A model generated the notes under the pieces. The model ran no database searches and was not told the origin of the DNA. It saw only the letters and a list, made by a program, of their open reading frames with translations. A program made the translations under genes and the position numbers. A stretch of DNA of 64,000 nt, from positions 8,822 through 72,821 of the forward strand of contig NZ_KI421510.1 of NCBI RefSeq assembly GCF_000473225.1, in the 5' to 3' direction. Below, piece by piece: positions 7,516-15,728 of the stretch (its first letter is position 1; every line of letters starts with the position of its first letter). Source of the stretch: Sedimentitalea nanhaiensis DSM 24252. Lineage in GTDB: Bacteria; Pseudomonadota; Alphaproteobacteria; Rhodobacterales; Rhodobacteraceae.

Positions 7516-7947
7516 CCGTAACGGCAGACCGGAACCCGGCCCGAACTCGTCAGAGGCACCCCAAAGGCCCTCATCCGTCGGTCACAAAAACCCGAAGTCC
7601 ACTTTCCCTTTTCACTAGCCAACTGGTCCGGGGTAACTGCCGAGGGTCCGACACCACCGCGGACCCCCGTGACTGGATGCAGTAAGTGGCGGTTCCGATC
7701 CAAGATCGGCAACTCCGGTCCGACTGCTGCAGCCTTTCTCATATTATCAATAACTTATCTGACGTTCTCGATCGGCAAAAGCGCTCTAACGGCGACTTCT
7801 CAAGCCCAAAAATCAGGATTTGCTTCGTTCAGAGCAATGCAGCGTTACGGATTAGCACGGGAAACGAAGGCGCAGTATCTCCTATCAACTTGAAATTCAG
7901 CAATATTGTCGCTATATACCGTCAGTATCACTGTAGGAGCATAGATC
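7516..7947. other. Intergenic region with no recognised gene (432 bp)
   Basis: I see no convincing coding sequence here. The region becomes AT-rich toward its right end, where TATATACCG (about 7913-7921) and the GTAGGAGC Shine-Dalgarno-like stretch precede the Xre-type antitoxin start at 7948. The promoter of the RES/Xre pair is therefore probably within 7880-7940. Confidence 0.5.
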
Positions 7948-8298
7948 ATGCATATCACGAACTTTGCTGAAGCTGGGCAATTCGAACCGCGCAAGATCGC
8001 CGCTGTGCTACGCACATCAGCAGAAGAGATCGCATTGACCGTCGGCTTGGGCAAAGACGCGTTGCAGAGGCGAGCCCGCATTGGTTCGGACAAGACGCAG
8101 CGCCGCCTGCGCGAATTGGTAGAGGTGCTGAACAAAGTCGAACCCCGCTTCGGCTCGGAACTGATGGCCTATGCATGGTACCGGTCAGAGCCCCTGCCCG
8201 GCTTTGATGGCCGGACAGCCATGCAGCTGGTGCAGGAAGGCAAAGCTCAGCAAGTTCTGGAATACATCGATGCGGTCGATGCGGGCGTCTTTGCCTGA
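7948..8298 (+). CDS. Antitoxin of the MbcA/ParS/Xre family (DUF2384)
   Basis: A 116-residue antitoxin with an N-terminal helix-turn-helix-like part (LRTSAEEIALTVGLGKDALQ) and the C-terminal toxin-binding domain typical of the family (AYAWYRSEPLPGFDGRTAMQ then LVQEGKAQQVLEYID). It partners with the RES-domain toxin directly downstream; the stop and the next start overlap (TGATG). Such antitoxins usually bind their own promoter. Confidence 0.88.
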   Translation: MHITNFAEAGQFEPRKIAAVLRTSAEEIALTVGLGKDALQRRARIGSDKTQRRLRELVEVLNKVEPRFGSELMAYAWYRSEPLPGFDGRTAMQLVQEGKAQQVLEYIDAVDAGVFA

Positions 8299-8810
8299 TG
8301 CCGCTGAAAGATGGACGCTACTCAGGGCCGCTCTACCGCGCCCTGAACGCCGTCTATGCGCGTGAACCTTTGTCCGGACGGGGCGCCGAACTCTATGGAG
8401 GGCGCTTTAATGCCAAGGGCACCCCTGCCCTCTACACCTCGCTGGATCCCGCGACCGCTCTTAGAGAAGCCAACCAGGTAGGCAGCCTGCAACCCACGAT
8501 CCTGGTGTCGTACAATGCCGACCTGGGGCCAATTTTCGATACCCGCGATCAGGACAGGCTCGAACGGTATGGTGTGACAGCGTCAATACTTGCCGACCCT
8601 GCATGGCGCATGAAGATGCTCGACGGTCAACCTGTGCCGACACAGGATTTAGCAAGCGCCCTTATAGCGGATGGGTTTGCGGGGTTCCTGATCAAGAGTT
8701 TTGCGAAGGGTGCGTCGTCATCGGACTTCGACATCGTCCTGTGGGCTTGGGATGGCAAGGGCGGTTCACTTGACGTCGTGGATGACGAAGAACGGCTGTC
8801 ACGAATGTGA
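8298..8810 (+). CDS. RES-domain toxin (NAD+-degrading)
   Basis: A 170-residue RES family toxin. Characterised relatives (MbcT, Xre-RES toxins) deplete NAD+. The defining residues are visible: the arginine in YRALN, the ELYGGRFNAKGTPALYTS segment (about residues 30-47) with Arg and Tyr, and the later serine-containing KSFAKGASSSDFDIVLW stretch. It overlaps the upstream antitoxin start/stop, the standard antitoxin-toxin order. Length and motifs look intact, so the module is probably functional. Confidence 0.9.
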   Translation: MPLKDGRYSGPLYRALNAVYAREPLSGRGAELYGGRFNAKGTPALYTSLDPATALREANQVGSLQPTILVSYNADLGPIFDTRDQDRLERYGVTASILADPAWRMKMLDGQPVPTQDLASALIADGFAGFLIKSFAKGASSSDFDIVLWAWDGKGGSLDVVDDEERLSRM

Positions 8811-8834
8811 GGTGTGAGACTTGGTGCCGGATCT

Positions 8835-8850
8835 GTCCACCGCGGTGGAC
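8835..8850. promoter_or_regulatory. Candidate parS palindrome, distal copy
   Basis: Perfect 16-bp palindrome GTCCACCGCGGTGGAC about 135 bp downstream of the repC stop. An identical copy lies at 8968-8983. Palindromes of this length near repABC genes serve as RepB-binding centromeres in alphaproteobacteria, so these are the best partition-site candidates in the window. Confidence 0.7.
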
Positions 8851-8967
8851 ATCGACCGGACGGAGGAACATGGAATGACCGCGCAGTATCGCCCTATTGG
8901 AATTTGGCTCGGTGGCTTTGATGCATGTGGAGAGACCACGCGTAATTGGACTAGTTGCCAGTCAGAC

Positions 8968-8983
8968 GTCCACCGCGGTGGAC
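8968..8983. promoter_or_regulatory. Candidate parS palindrome, repC-proximal copy
   Basis: Perfect 16-bp palindrome GTCCACCGCGGTGGAC immediately downstream of the repC stop codon (8985-8987). It is identical to the copy at 8835-8850, 133 bp away. Two identical perfect 16-mers are very unlikely by chance and fit a RepB (ParB) partition site. Confidence 0.72.
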
Positions 8984-8984
8984 A

Positions 8985-10040
8985 CTAGGCGGGTTGCATA
9001 GCAGTTTTGGATAGACGATTGATCAAAGCCACTGGATCAAACTGGTCTTGACGTTGGCCCAAGGTAATACTGTGAAAATACGCTCCAAAGTCCCTGATGC
9101 GTCTTCCAAGTTGTAGCATGATGAAGATGGCGCATGACGCTTTCTGAGCTCCTACTGCATTCTTGGCTTTTTCGAATGTATCTGGGTGAACCCCCATCAT
9201 GGGTGCAAGTGTTCGAGCATGGTTTTCAATGTCCAACCAGTTTCTAAGTCTCTCTGTGGAGAACGACGTCGCTTGATCGCAAACTGAGGTTAGCAAGTCT
9301 GGTTTCAGAGCTTCATTGCCTATGTTGCTATCTAAATCTTTTTTTTCTTCTTCAGACTTAGATTGGTGCCGGACAGTTTGTCCGTCATTGGCGGGCAATT
9401 CCACAGTTTCTGGTGGGTCATCTGGTGTACTCAAATTCCGGCATTCTTTGTCCGTGTCAGCGAGCAGCGCGTGGTATTCGGGCAGGCTCAGCTTCCTGCG
9501 TAGAGCTCTCCGTGCGTGGGTGATGAATGTGTTGCAGGGATCATGCTTTTCCAAATTGGCGAGCTTTGTAAGGATCTGTTTGCGGATAAATATCCGATCC
9601 CGCCGGTTATTTTCCATCTCATGTGCGATGGCGATAAGCTCGCTTGCACGTTGGATGAGGGGGGTTAGAGACAGTCCATAGCTGATGCATTCCCCGCTGG
9701 ACGAGCGAACGCGGTATCGCTTCCGGTTCGAGCTATCATTGCGTTTGATGAAACCGAGTTCGACGAAGCGGTTGATGTGTCTGCGGAGTGTCCGTTCGTC
9801 GATACCGCCGACGCGCTGGCAAATCGAGTCGTTGGACGCGAAAACCGTTTCGCCGTGGCCGGGCTTCAAGAAACTGAGCATGGCTTGAAGTGTTTGGATA
9901 TGGCCAGGACGCAGACCGAATACGCTCCGTGCATCTCTCAGTGCCCTGAAGATGGTCCAAATGTCGGTTTCAGCCGCAGAAATTGAGCCGCTTGATGCAA
10001 CAGCACCAGCGGTTTTGATCGATAGTTTTGTAAATGCCAT
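8985..10040 (-). CDS. repC: Plasmid replication initiator RepC (repABC type)
   Basis: A 351-residue RepC initiator, the essential replication protein of repABC plasmids, whose origin normally lies inside its own gene. An N-terminal winged-helix region contains SNDSICQRVGGIDERTLRRH and FVELGFIKRNDSSNRKRYR; the C-terminal part has the conserved AKNAVGAQKASCAIFIMLQ stretch. It is shorter than many RepC proteins (about 400 residues), the difference lying in the charged linker. The ATG at 10040 begins MAFTKLS. It follows repB after a 236-bp gap, as expected for this operon. Confidence 0.9.
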   Translation of the reverse strand: MAFTKLSIKTAGAVASSGSISAAETDIWTIFRALRDARSVFGLRPGHIQTLQAMLSFLKPGHGETVFASNDSICQRVGGIDERTLRRHINRFVELGFIKRNDSSNRKRYRVRSSSGECISYGLSLTPLIQRASELIAIAHEMENNRRDRIFIRKQILTKLANLEKHDPCNTFITHARRALRRKLSLPEYHALLADTDKECRNLSTPDDPPETVELPANDGQTVRHQSKSEEEKKDLDSNIGNEALKPDLLTSVCDQATSFSTERLRNWLDIENHARTLAPMMGVHPDTFEKAKNAVGAQKASCAIFIMLQLGRRIRDFGAYFHSITLGQRQDQFDPVALINRLSKTAMQPA

Positions 10041-10276
10041 GGTTTGTTCACGACGACCGTTCGGCCCACAGCTTCCCAGTCTTTTCCCGAGATTTTGCTC
10101 AGGAAAAGGCAAAAAAAACCGTCCACCGAATCGGTGACTCTTGACCGGTTTGTTGGAGGTTGCTACATCATGAGTGCTAATCGAATGATGAGGGCTCTCC
10201 AGGGGAAACTTTGGGGGGCTCTTTTCTTCTGGTCTTCGCTTTTCTCCTCTGCTCGCGTTACTCTGTGTGGCTTGGG
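10041..10276 (+). ncRNA. repB-repC intergenic region, probable antisense ctRNA locus
   Basis: In repABC plasmids the gap between repB and repC encodes a small antisense RNA that limits RepC synthesis. This 236-bp gap has the right position and size. On the minus strand a short hairpin (CACCGATTCGGTG, 10124-10136) is followed by GGACGG and eight T residues, resembling the stem-loop/terminator that the antisense RNA controls in this family. The RNA ends cannot be placed by eye; the plus strand is given because a ctRNA would be antisense to repC. Confidence 0.4.
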
Positions 10277-11245
10277 TTAGGACCCAGAGCCGCTCTCATT
10301 CCGCCACTGTTCGAAGATCTGCAAAAGCGCTGCCTCTGCGCGCTCTTCGAGCCATTGGCCGAATTCTGGGTTGTCCTTCTTGGCGATCTTGATGGCGATC
10401 GTTTTCTGATCGACCGTCAGCGTTCCCACAGAGCTACCGTCCGCATCTTTGACGACGGACTTTAGGCTGCCGTTGGCTTGCTTCTTGTCGCTACGTGCCT
10501 TGTTCGAGCAAGCCGAGTAGACTGCCTGAAACTTTTCCGCGCTTGGAGTGTCGTCGGGCAGGGCGGCAATCACTTTTTTGGCCGTGTTCACCAGATCTAT
10601 CTTTTTCGAGAAAGCAGCCAGATCACCCCATTGCCGTCGTCCGATGCCATGTGCCGGCCCTATCAACTGTACAAGCCCTTCTGGCAGTTGCTCTATGACG
10701 ACGCGATGGTTGGACACGCCCTGCCGTGTCAAACCGAGAGCATCCTGGATGACGTTTGGCTTGTAGCCTGATTCCTGCATCTCTTTGATAAAAAGAGATT
10801 TCTCAATGAAAGACGGGTCTAGTCGGAGATTGTTCTCTTGGCCCTGTGCGATCAGAGATGCGTCGTCATCCAAAGTTCGGACGATCGCCTTGACCGTTCC
10901 ACCGATCATGCGGATCGCTGCAAGCCTGCGTCGGCCGTAGATGATACGGTATCTGTCCGGTTGGGCCGATGGACGGACCATAATTGGCACTTGTTGCCCA
11001 TGCTTGCGAATGCTTTCGGCCAACTCATCAATACTGGAATCCTCCAGCACTAACCGATCGCGCAGACCATCCATCTCAATCTGATCGGGCTCGATGTCCC
11101 GAATGGAATTCGCGGTGATCTCGCGCAAAGAGTCGCGCAATCCGCCAACAGATCCTGGCAATTTTGCCGCTTTTGGCGCGGTAGGGGAGGGGGCCGCGCT
11201 CTCCTTCTCGTCCTTTGGTGGCTGATTGAAGATGTTTCGGGCCAT
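10277..11245 (-). CDS. repB: Plasmid partition protein RepB (ParB family)
   Basis: A 322-residue ParB-type DNA-binding protein that loads on parS sites and works with RepA. The N-terminal arginine patch that binds CTP is seen in IIYGRRRLAAIRMIG (about residues 101-115), the ENNLRLDPSFIEKSLF motif follows, and a helix-turn-helix is near LGLTRQGVSNHRVVI. Its ATG at 11245 overlaps the repA stop as TGATG, which also argues against the upstream ATG at 11260. The palindromes at 8.8-9.0 kb are its likely targets. Confidence 0.92.
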   Translation of the reverse strand: MARNIFNQPPKDEKESAAPSPTAPKAAKLPGSVGGLRDSLREITANSIRDIEPDQIEMDGLRDRLVLEDSSIDELAESIRKHGQQVPIMVRPSAQPDRYRIIYGRRRLAAIRMIGGTVKAIVRTLDDDASLIAQGQENNLRLDPSFIEKSLFIKEMQESGYKPNVIQDALGLTRQGVSNHRVVIEQLPEGLVQLIGPAHGIGRRQWGDLAAFSKKIDLVNTAKKVIAALPDDTPSAEKFQAVYSACSNKARSDKKQANGSLKSVVKDADGSSVGTLTVDQKTIAIKIAKKDNPEFGQWLEERAEAALLQIFEQWRNESGSGS

Positions 11246-12444
11246 CAGCGGCGCCCCCATGCCATTTGGATTGTCTGTTCCAACTCATCTCCAACGCCGT
11301 TCACGCTGGTCAGAGCGCGATCAATCGTTTTTCTGATGAATTGGCTCGGATCAACTTCGTAGACGGTTTGCTGGGTCATACCAGCGTCTGAGATCGCCGT
11401 AGATTTCAGCATTGGTTCAGTCATGACCTGTCCGGCCAAGATCGATCTTAGGTAGCCCGCCATCTGCGTCTGAGGCCCGTCCGACGGTTCGTATCTCGTG
11501 ATCAAGAACTTTACGAAGTCCCAGGTCACGCGCCGGCCAATGGCTTCTTCCACGGCCTTGACCGTTTCCGAAGCAAGTTTCAGAAACTGGCTCATGGAAG
11601 CGATGTCGAGCATGCCAGGTACCACGGTTACCAAAAGTCCCGTTGAGGCTGCCAACGCCGTAAGGGTCAAGAAACCAAGTTGAGGTGGGCAGTCGATCAG
11701 AACGATGTCGTAATTCGCCTCTACTTCCTCAAGCGCTAAGGCGAGACGCTCCGCAAATATGGGCTGCACCCGGCGGGCGAGGGCATTTGCCGTCTCAGTT
11801 TCGTATTCCGAGAGCATCAAGCCCGCTGGGACCATATCGAGCTTATGGAAGTAGGTTTTTTGGATGACGGCTGAGAGCGGAACTTGCTCCTCATATCTCA
11901 GGGCATCATAGATTGTGCCGCCTTCGGCGAACTCGAGCTCAGGCCGAAAGCCGAAAAAGGTGGTCAAACTTGCCTGCGGATCGAGATCCAAGACCAACAC
12001 TCGGTAGCCTCGCAAGGCATACCGTTGTGCAAGATGTATCGTTGCTGTCGTTTTTGACGATCCGCCTTTGAAATTGACGACCGATATTACCTGGAGACGA
12101 TCGCCCTCTCGTCGACCAGGGCGGTAACTTTCTACGTTCTTTCCAGTGCGCCCTAGAATATCACGCAACTCATCAATCTCTTGGGCTGTGTAGAACCGGT
12201 GTCCGCGGTTGTCTGTATGCACTTCCGGGAAGCTGCCGTCCTTGTGCCGGTTGCGCAGGTTAGATGTGCTTACGCGCAGGAGGCTGGCGACCTCGGTTGA
12301 ACTGAAACGGCGCAGGGACTTTCGTTCTTCGGGCTCGAAAGCGATCTTCATCTGGCGATCCAAAGATTCAGCCAGATTGTCGGCAAATGCTCCGATGTCG
12401 GAAGAGCCTATGCCTTGCGCGTATCCAACGTTACGATCATCCAT
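11245..12444 (-). CDS. repA: Plasmid partition ATPase RepA (ParA family)
   Basis: A 399-residue ParA-type ATPase, first gene of repABC. An N-terminal MerR-like helix-turn-helix (FSSTEVASLLRVSTSNLRN, about residues 46-64) allows autorepression. The deviant Walker A motif is NFKGGSSKTTA (about 124-134), and Walker A' and B follow (VLVLDLDPQASL, IVLIDCPPQLG). It drives segregation with RepB and probably represses the operon promoter at 12445-12780. All motifs look intact. Confidence 0.93.
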   Translation of the reverse strand: MDDRNVGYAQGIGSSDIGAFADNLAESLDRQMKIAFEPEERKSLRRFSSTEVASLLRVSTSNLRNRHKDGSFPEVHTDNRGHRFYTAQEIDELRDILGRTGKNVESYRPGRREGDRLQVISVVNFKGGSSKTTATIHLAQRYALRGYRVLVLDLDPQASLTTFFGFRPELEFAEGGTIYDALRYEEQVPLSAVIQKTYFHKLDMVPAGLMLSEYETETANALARRVQPIFAERLALALEEVEANYDIVLIDCPPQLGFLTLTALAASTGLLVTVVPGMLDIASMSQFLKLASETVKAVEEAIGRRVTWDFVKFLITRYEPSDGPQTQMAGYLRSILAGQVMTEPMLKSTAISDAGMTQQTVYEVDPSQFIRKTIDRALTSVNGVGDELEQTIQMAWGRR

Positions 12445-12785
12445 GTCCTGCCGCCCACTCTCGGCCTCTGTTGAGGCTCTTGGTCATTCTGACGGTGTAC
12501 AGCGCGTCTGACGCGTTTTGCCGTCAGAACGGGAATGCCACGATCAAGTGAGTCCGGCAAGAAGAATCTAGATGTAGTGTGAAAGTTATCCACAGCACCA
12601 ATACGTAAGTCACATAAAGATACCCGCAAGTTTTTGATTTTATGGTAATAAATCCACAAGACCGTGCTTCAGGCCACTCATGAGCATTTTTTGGACGGTA
12701 TTGGCTAAACCCATGCAACCAATGGCACAATTGACCTTCTGACGGTGTCTGGAGCGATAGATTCAGCTGTTTGGGTCTCTGCTAG
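12445..12785. promoter_or_regulatory. repABC upstream control region with repeated motif and DnaA box
   Basis: AT-rich 341 bp upstream of repA with no gene. The 12-mer TTCTGACGGTGT occurs twice (12487-12498 and 12737-12748), and its core recurs inverted as CCGTCAGAA (12521-12529). These are candidate RepA operator or iteron-like sites. A perfect DnaA box TTATCCACA lies at 12586-12594. The repA promoter should lie here on the minus strand. Confidence 0.55.
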
Positions 12786-13659
12786 TTACGGTTGGGGGTG
12801 AGCCGATTCTGATGAAATTAGGCCAAGCCGCTCCGCCCGTTCCAACAGCATCCTGACGGAGGACGGTTGCCAGCTGGTGCGGCCTCGAGGGGTGCGCTCA
12901 CGCATGGATTCCAACCGGTCGCAGATCGCTTGTAGCGTGATATCTGGGTCCGACCCTTTGATGGCCGCCACGATGGCCGGCAGGCGGTCATCGGTTTCGC
13001 GGCGTCCGGCGCGCCGAAGCACCTCGGCAGGCAGGAAACCGTCTCTGACATAGGCCTTCACAGCGCGGAGCAGGCGGCTTTGGGTCCAATGGCGATCTGG
13101 GGGCAGGGGGGCCATTGATAATCCGCAGCACGTCTTCCCAAGCAATATCGGGGCGCAAGCGGCGCACGTGGGGCACCCAATCCTGCGCGGTCTCGTCCAA
13201 GCGCTCCATATAGCCGTCCTGTCGCGCCAGCCGCACCTTGCGCAGCGCAGCGGGGTCTTTGGCGCGCGCAGAGACAAGCCCGGCCTTCGTGCGCTCACGG
13301 ATTAGGGCGCGTTCGAACTCGGCCGCGGCGTCCAGAACCTGCAGCCTAAACTTGCCTTGCGGCGATGCAGTGTCGATGGGGTCCTGCAGGGAGCGGAAGA
13401 AGGCGCCCTTGGCCTCCAGACGCTCAATCACCTCGAGAAGGTGCGACAAAGACCGCGCGAGGCGGTCGATCCGGACGACGACCAGCGTGTCGCCCTTGCC
13501 GATCCGCTCCAGCACACGTGCAAGCACCGGACGCGCACGATTGCCGCCTGAGGCGTGCTCTTCAAAGATCTCGGCGCATCCCGCCGATTGCAGCGCCTCG
13601 GACTGGGGCAGGGGGGTCTGATCCTCTGTGGATACGCGCGCATAGCCTATCAGGGGCAT
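12786..13659 (-). pseudogene. Serine recombinase with a frameshift at a C6 tract
   Basis: The catalytic domain (MPLIGYARVSTEDQ, Ser10, through RERTKAG) is nearly identical to the copy at 5085. It continues into a DNA-binding/accessory region (KVRLARQDGYMERLDETAQD, then IAWEDVLRIINGP). At a run of six G on the plus strand (13106-13111) the frame shifts. The rest of the protein (PPDRHWTQSRLLRAVKAYV to LGLISSESAHPQP) is read one base off, ending at 12786. Removing one base would restore a single ~288-residue recombinase. It could be a true mutation, slippage, or a sequencing error. Confidence 0.75.
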
Positions 13660-13702
13660 GAAAACGGGCCATTTGCAATTTTAGATAACACTAATAAACG
13701 AC
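13257..13702 (-). repeat. 446-bp inverted repeat, copy 2
   Basis: Inverted counterpart of 5042-5487, ending at ACTAATAAACGAC. Together the two copies bound about 7.8 kb of unique sequence carrying yhaV-prlF, RES/Xre and repABC. Each includes the region upstream of a serine recombinase gene where a res-like site would lie. Confidence 0.85.
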
Positions 13703-13739
13703 GGATTGGCCGAGCAGGGCAGGGGGAGACGGTTGCTTG

Positions 13740-13756
13740 ATGGCAAAGCTTGCCAT
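13740..13756. promoter_or_regulatory. Candidate ParD operator
   Basis: ATGGCAA-AGC-TTGCCAT, a perfect 7-bp inverted repeat with a 3-bp spacer, 25 bp upstream of the parD start codon. ParD-type antitoxins autorepress through inverted repeats in this position. A strong Shine-Dalgarno sequence (AAGGAG) lies just downstream. Confidence 0.55.
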
Positions 13757-13780
13757 ATCCTCGCCGCGAAGGAGACAGCC

Positions 13781-14026
13781 ATGGGCACCATGAACATCTC
13801 GCTGCCGGATCCGATGAAGTCCTGGGTCGAGGATCAGGCGAAGTCGGGACGCTACGCCAACTCGAGCGATTATGTCCGTGACCTGATCCGGCGCGACAGG
13901 ATGCGGCACGATGCAATCGCTGAAATCCAGGCAGCGGTTGATGCCGGAATCGCCAGCGGCCCGGCAAAGTCGTTTGACTGCAACGCGTTCAAGGCCCGGA
14001 TGCACGCGAAGCATGCCGGAAAATAG
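13781..14026 (+). CDS. parD: Antitoxin ParD (ribbon-helix-helix)
   Basis: An 81-residue type II antitoxin. The N-terminal ribbon-helix-helix begins MGTMNISLPDPMKSWVEDQ and continues with YANSSDYVRDLIRRD; the C-terminal tail would bind ParE. The ATG at 13781 has the ribosome-binding site AAGGAGACAGCC. The gene overlaps parE by 14 bp. Because parE is now split by an insertion sequence, parD appears to be an orphan antitoxin, although its own frame is intact. Confidence 0.9.
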   Translation: MGTMNISLPDPMKSWVEDQAKSGRYANSSDYVRDLIRRDRMRHDAIAEIQAAVDAGIASGPAKSFDCNAFKARMHAKHAGK

Positions 14027-14165
14027 CAGATGGACCATCCGTCCTGCAGCGGAAGCCGATCTTGCGGACATTTGGATCCAGGGCGCGGCGGAATGGGACA
14101 TGAGTCAAGCCGAGCGCTACGCAGATGGCCTGTTCGCGCTCTTTGACTTGCTTGCAGCTTATCCA

Positions 14166-15560
14166 GAGCTATGCTGAAATCTGGGTGATGCGGCTTGATC
14201 ACGCGGCGCGGTTTTCGGTGTCGTTCTCGGCGACACCGTCGGTGAATGTGACGCCTTCGATGACCAAAGGCAACTGGTTCGCGCCCTTCAGGCGGCGCCA
14301 TGTTTTGGCGGCGGTCTGAACGAGCTTGAACACCATCAGCTTCGCTGTCGTTTGCGACAGCGCCCCCTTGGTTCGGACGGTCCTGTGCCGGACGGTGGCG
14401 AAGACGCTTTCGATTGGGTTGCCCGTGCGCAGGTGATCCCAATGGTCGGCCGGGAAGTCATAGAACGCCAGCAGCGCGTCGCGGTCTTTTGTCAGGCAGT
14501 TTACCGCCTTCTCGTATTTGATCCCATATTTCTCGGCGAAGATGTCCATGGCGGCCTTGGCCTTAGCGCGGGTCTCGGCCTGCCATATCTCGCGCAGGTC
14601 GGCCTTCACCGTCGGCTGCATCGATTTCGGGAACTTGTTCAGCACGTTGGCGATCTTGTGGACCCAACAGCGCTGATGACGCGTGCCGGGGAAGACCTCG
14701 TCGAGCGCCTTCCAGAACCCCATGGCCCCGTCTCCCACGGCGATCTCCGGCGGGACGGCAAGGCCGCGGGCCTTGATGTCGACCGGCAACTCGCGCCAAC
14801 TCTGCGCGCTTTCCCGAACGCCGATCTGGAAGCCGACCAGTTCCTTCTTCCCTTCGGGCGTGGCGCCCAGAATGACCAGCATGCACTCGGCCTGCGGCTC
14901 CATCCGGGCCTGGAGGTAGACGCCGTCCGCCCAGATGTAGACATACCGCCGCGCCGAAAGATCACGGCGCTGCCAGCGGTCATGTTCCTGCTGCCATTCC
15001 CCGGTCAGGCGCGAGATTACGCCCGGCGACAGGTTTGGCGCCTCCGCCCCCAAGATCGCAGAGAGCGCCTCCCGGAAGTCGCCGGTGGAAATGCCGCGCA
15101 GGTAGAGGACTGGCAGCAGGGCATCGAGGCTGCGCGACCGCCGCGCCCATTTCGGCAGGATGGCGGAGCTGAACCGCACCTTCTCGTCAGCAGGTCCGGC
15201 CGCGCGGTCTCGCACCTTCGGGCGGCGCACATCAAGCGCGCCGATCCCGGTCTGGATGCTTCGCTCCGGCCCATACCCATGCCGGACGATACGCTGCCGG
15301 CCATCCGGCAGGACCTCTTCGGCATGCTGAGCGACGAAGGCGTCAGCCTCTGCCCGAAGTGCAGCGGCCAGCATCCGGCGCGCCCCATCCCGGGCAATCT
15401 CGGTCAGCGGATCGTCAACAGATTCCGGCTGACGCAGGGCGATGATGTCGGTATTCTTCGTCATAGGCGTATCGTTCCTTCTGGAAGTTCTGGCAGGCTT
15501 CGACACCCGCCACGATACGCCGCCTTCTCAAACACCGTCACCCATTTCCCAGCATAGCTC
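14166..15560 (-). mobile_element. IS256-family insertion sequence, copy 1 (1395 bp)
   Basis: It is bounded by inverted ends that share GAGCTATGCTG and a following TGGGTGA: the left end reads in at 14166, the right end reads out at 15560. The same 1395-bp element recurs in the same orientation at 42962-44356, so the ends are fixed by comparing the two copies. No clean 8-9 bp target duplication is visible, although both halves of the interrupted parE are present. Confidence 0.9.
14199..15506 (-). CDS. IS256-family transposase, copy 1
   Basis: A 435-residue Mutator/IS256-type DDE transposase. Catalytic acidic residues can be placed at YIWADGVYLQAR (first Asp), VGDGAMGFWKALDEV (second Asp) and TGNPIESVFATVRHRT (Glu). 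The KIANVLNKFPKSMQP segment is typical of the family. An in-frame ATG 14 codons downstream (MTKNTDII) is an alternative start. The protein is identical to that at 42995-44302, which suggests recent transposition or gene conversion. Confidence 0.92.
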   Translation of the reverse strand: MSKPARTSRRNDTPMTKNTDIIALRQPESVDDPLTEIARDGARRMLAAALRAEADAFVAQHAEEVLPDGRQRIVRHGYGPERSIQTGIGALDVRRPKVRDRAAGPADEKVRFSSAILPKWARRSRSLDALLPVLYLRGISTGDFREALSAILGAEAPNLSPGVISRLTGEWQQEHDRWQRRDLSARRYVYIWADGVYLQARMEPQAECMLVILGATPEGKKELVGFQIGVRESAQSWRELPVDIKARGLAVPPEIAVGDGAMGFWKALDEVFPGTRHQRCWVHKIANVLNKFPKSMQPTVKADLREIWQAETRAKAKAAMDIFAEKYGIKYEKAVNCLTKDRDALLAFYDFPADHWDHLRTGNPIESVFATVRHRTVRTKGALSQTTAKLMVFKLVQTAAKTWRRLKGANQLPLVIEGVTFTDGVAENDTENRAA

Positions 15561-15728
15561 GCTGAAAAGAGATGGCCCGGGAGCGGGAAGAATTCACGCC
15601 GCCGGTGCGCATCCATCCCAGCGGGTCGCATCTGGTGATCTACCGGCGGGAAGGGCAGGGGGTCGAGATCATCCGTATCCTGCATACCCATCAAGACCTT
15701 ATGGCCTATCTGAACGACGGCTGACCAG

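Larger units (their letters stand above)
14013..15724 (+). pseudogene. parE: Toxin ParE, interrupted by the IS256-family element
   Basis: The N-terminal 51 codons (MPENSRWTIRPAAEADLADI ... FALFDLLAAYP, 14013-14165) abut the insertion sequence. The C-terminal 50 codons resume on its other side (from MAREREEFTPPVRIH at 15572, through HLVIYRREGQGVEIIRILH, to TGA 15722-15724). Joined they give about 101-102 residues, the normal length for a RelE/ParE-fold gyrase-inhibiting toxin. About 11 bases at the right junction (15561-15571) belong neither to a clear target duplication nor obviously to parE. The toxin is not expected to be made. Confidence 0.85.

Noticed and set aside
14352-15557. 401-codon plus-strand open frame inside IS256 (repeated at 43148-44353)
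   Set aside because: It is the antisense of the transposase, has no family motifs, and exists only because of GC-rich codon bias.
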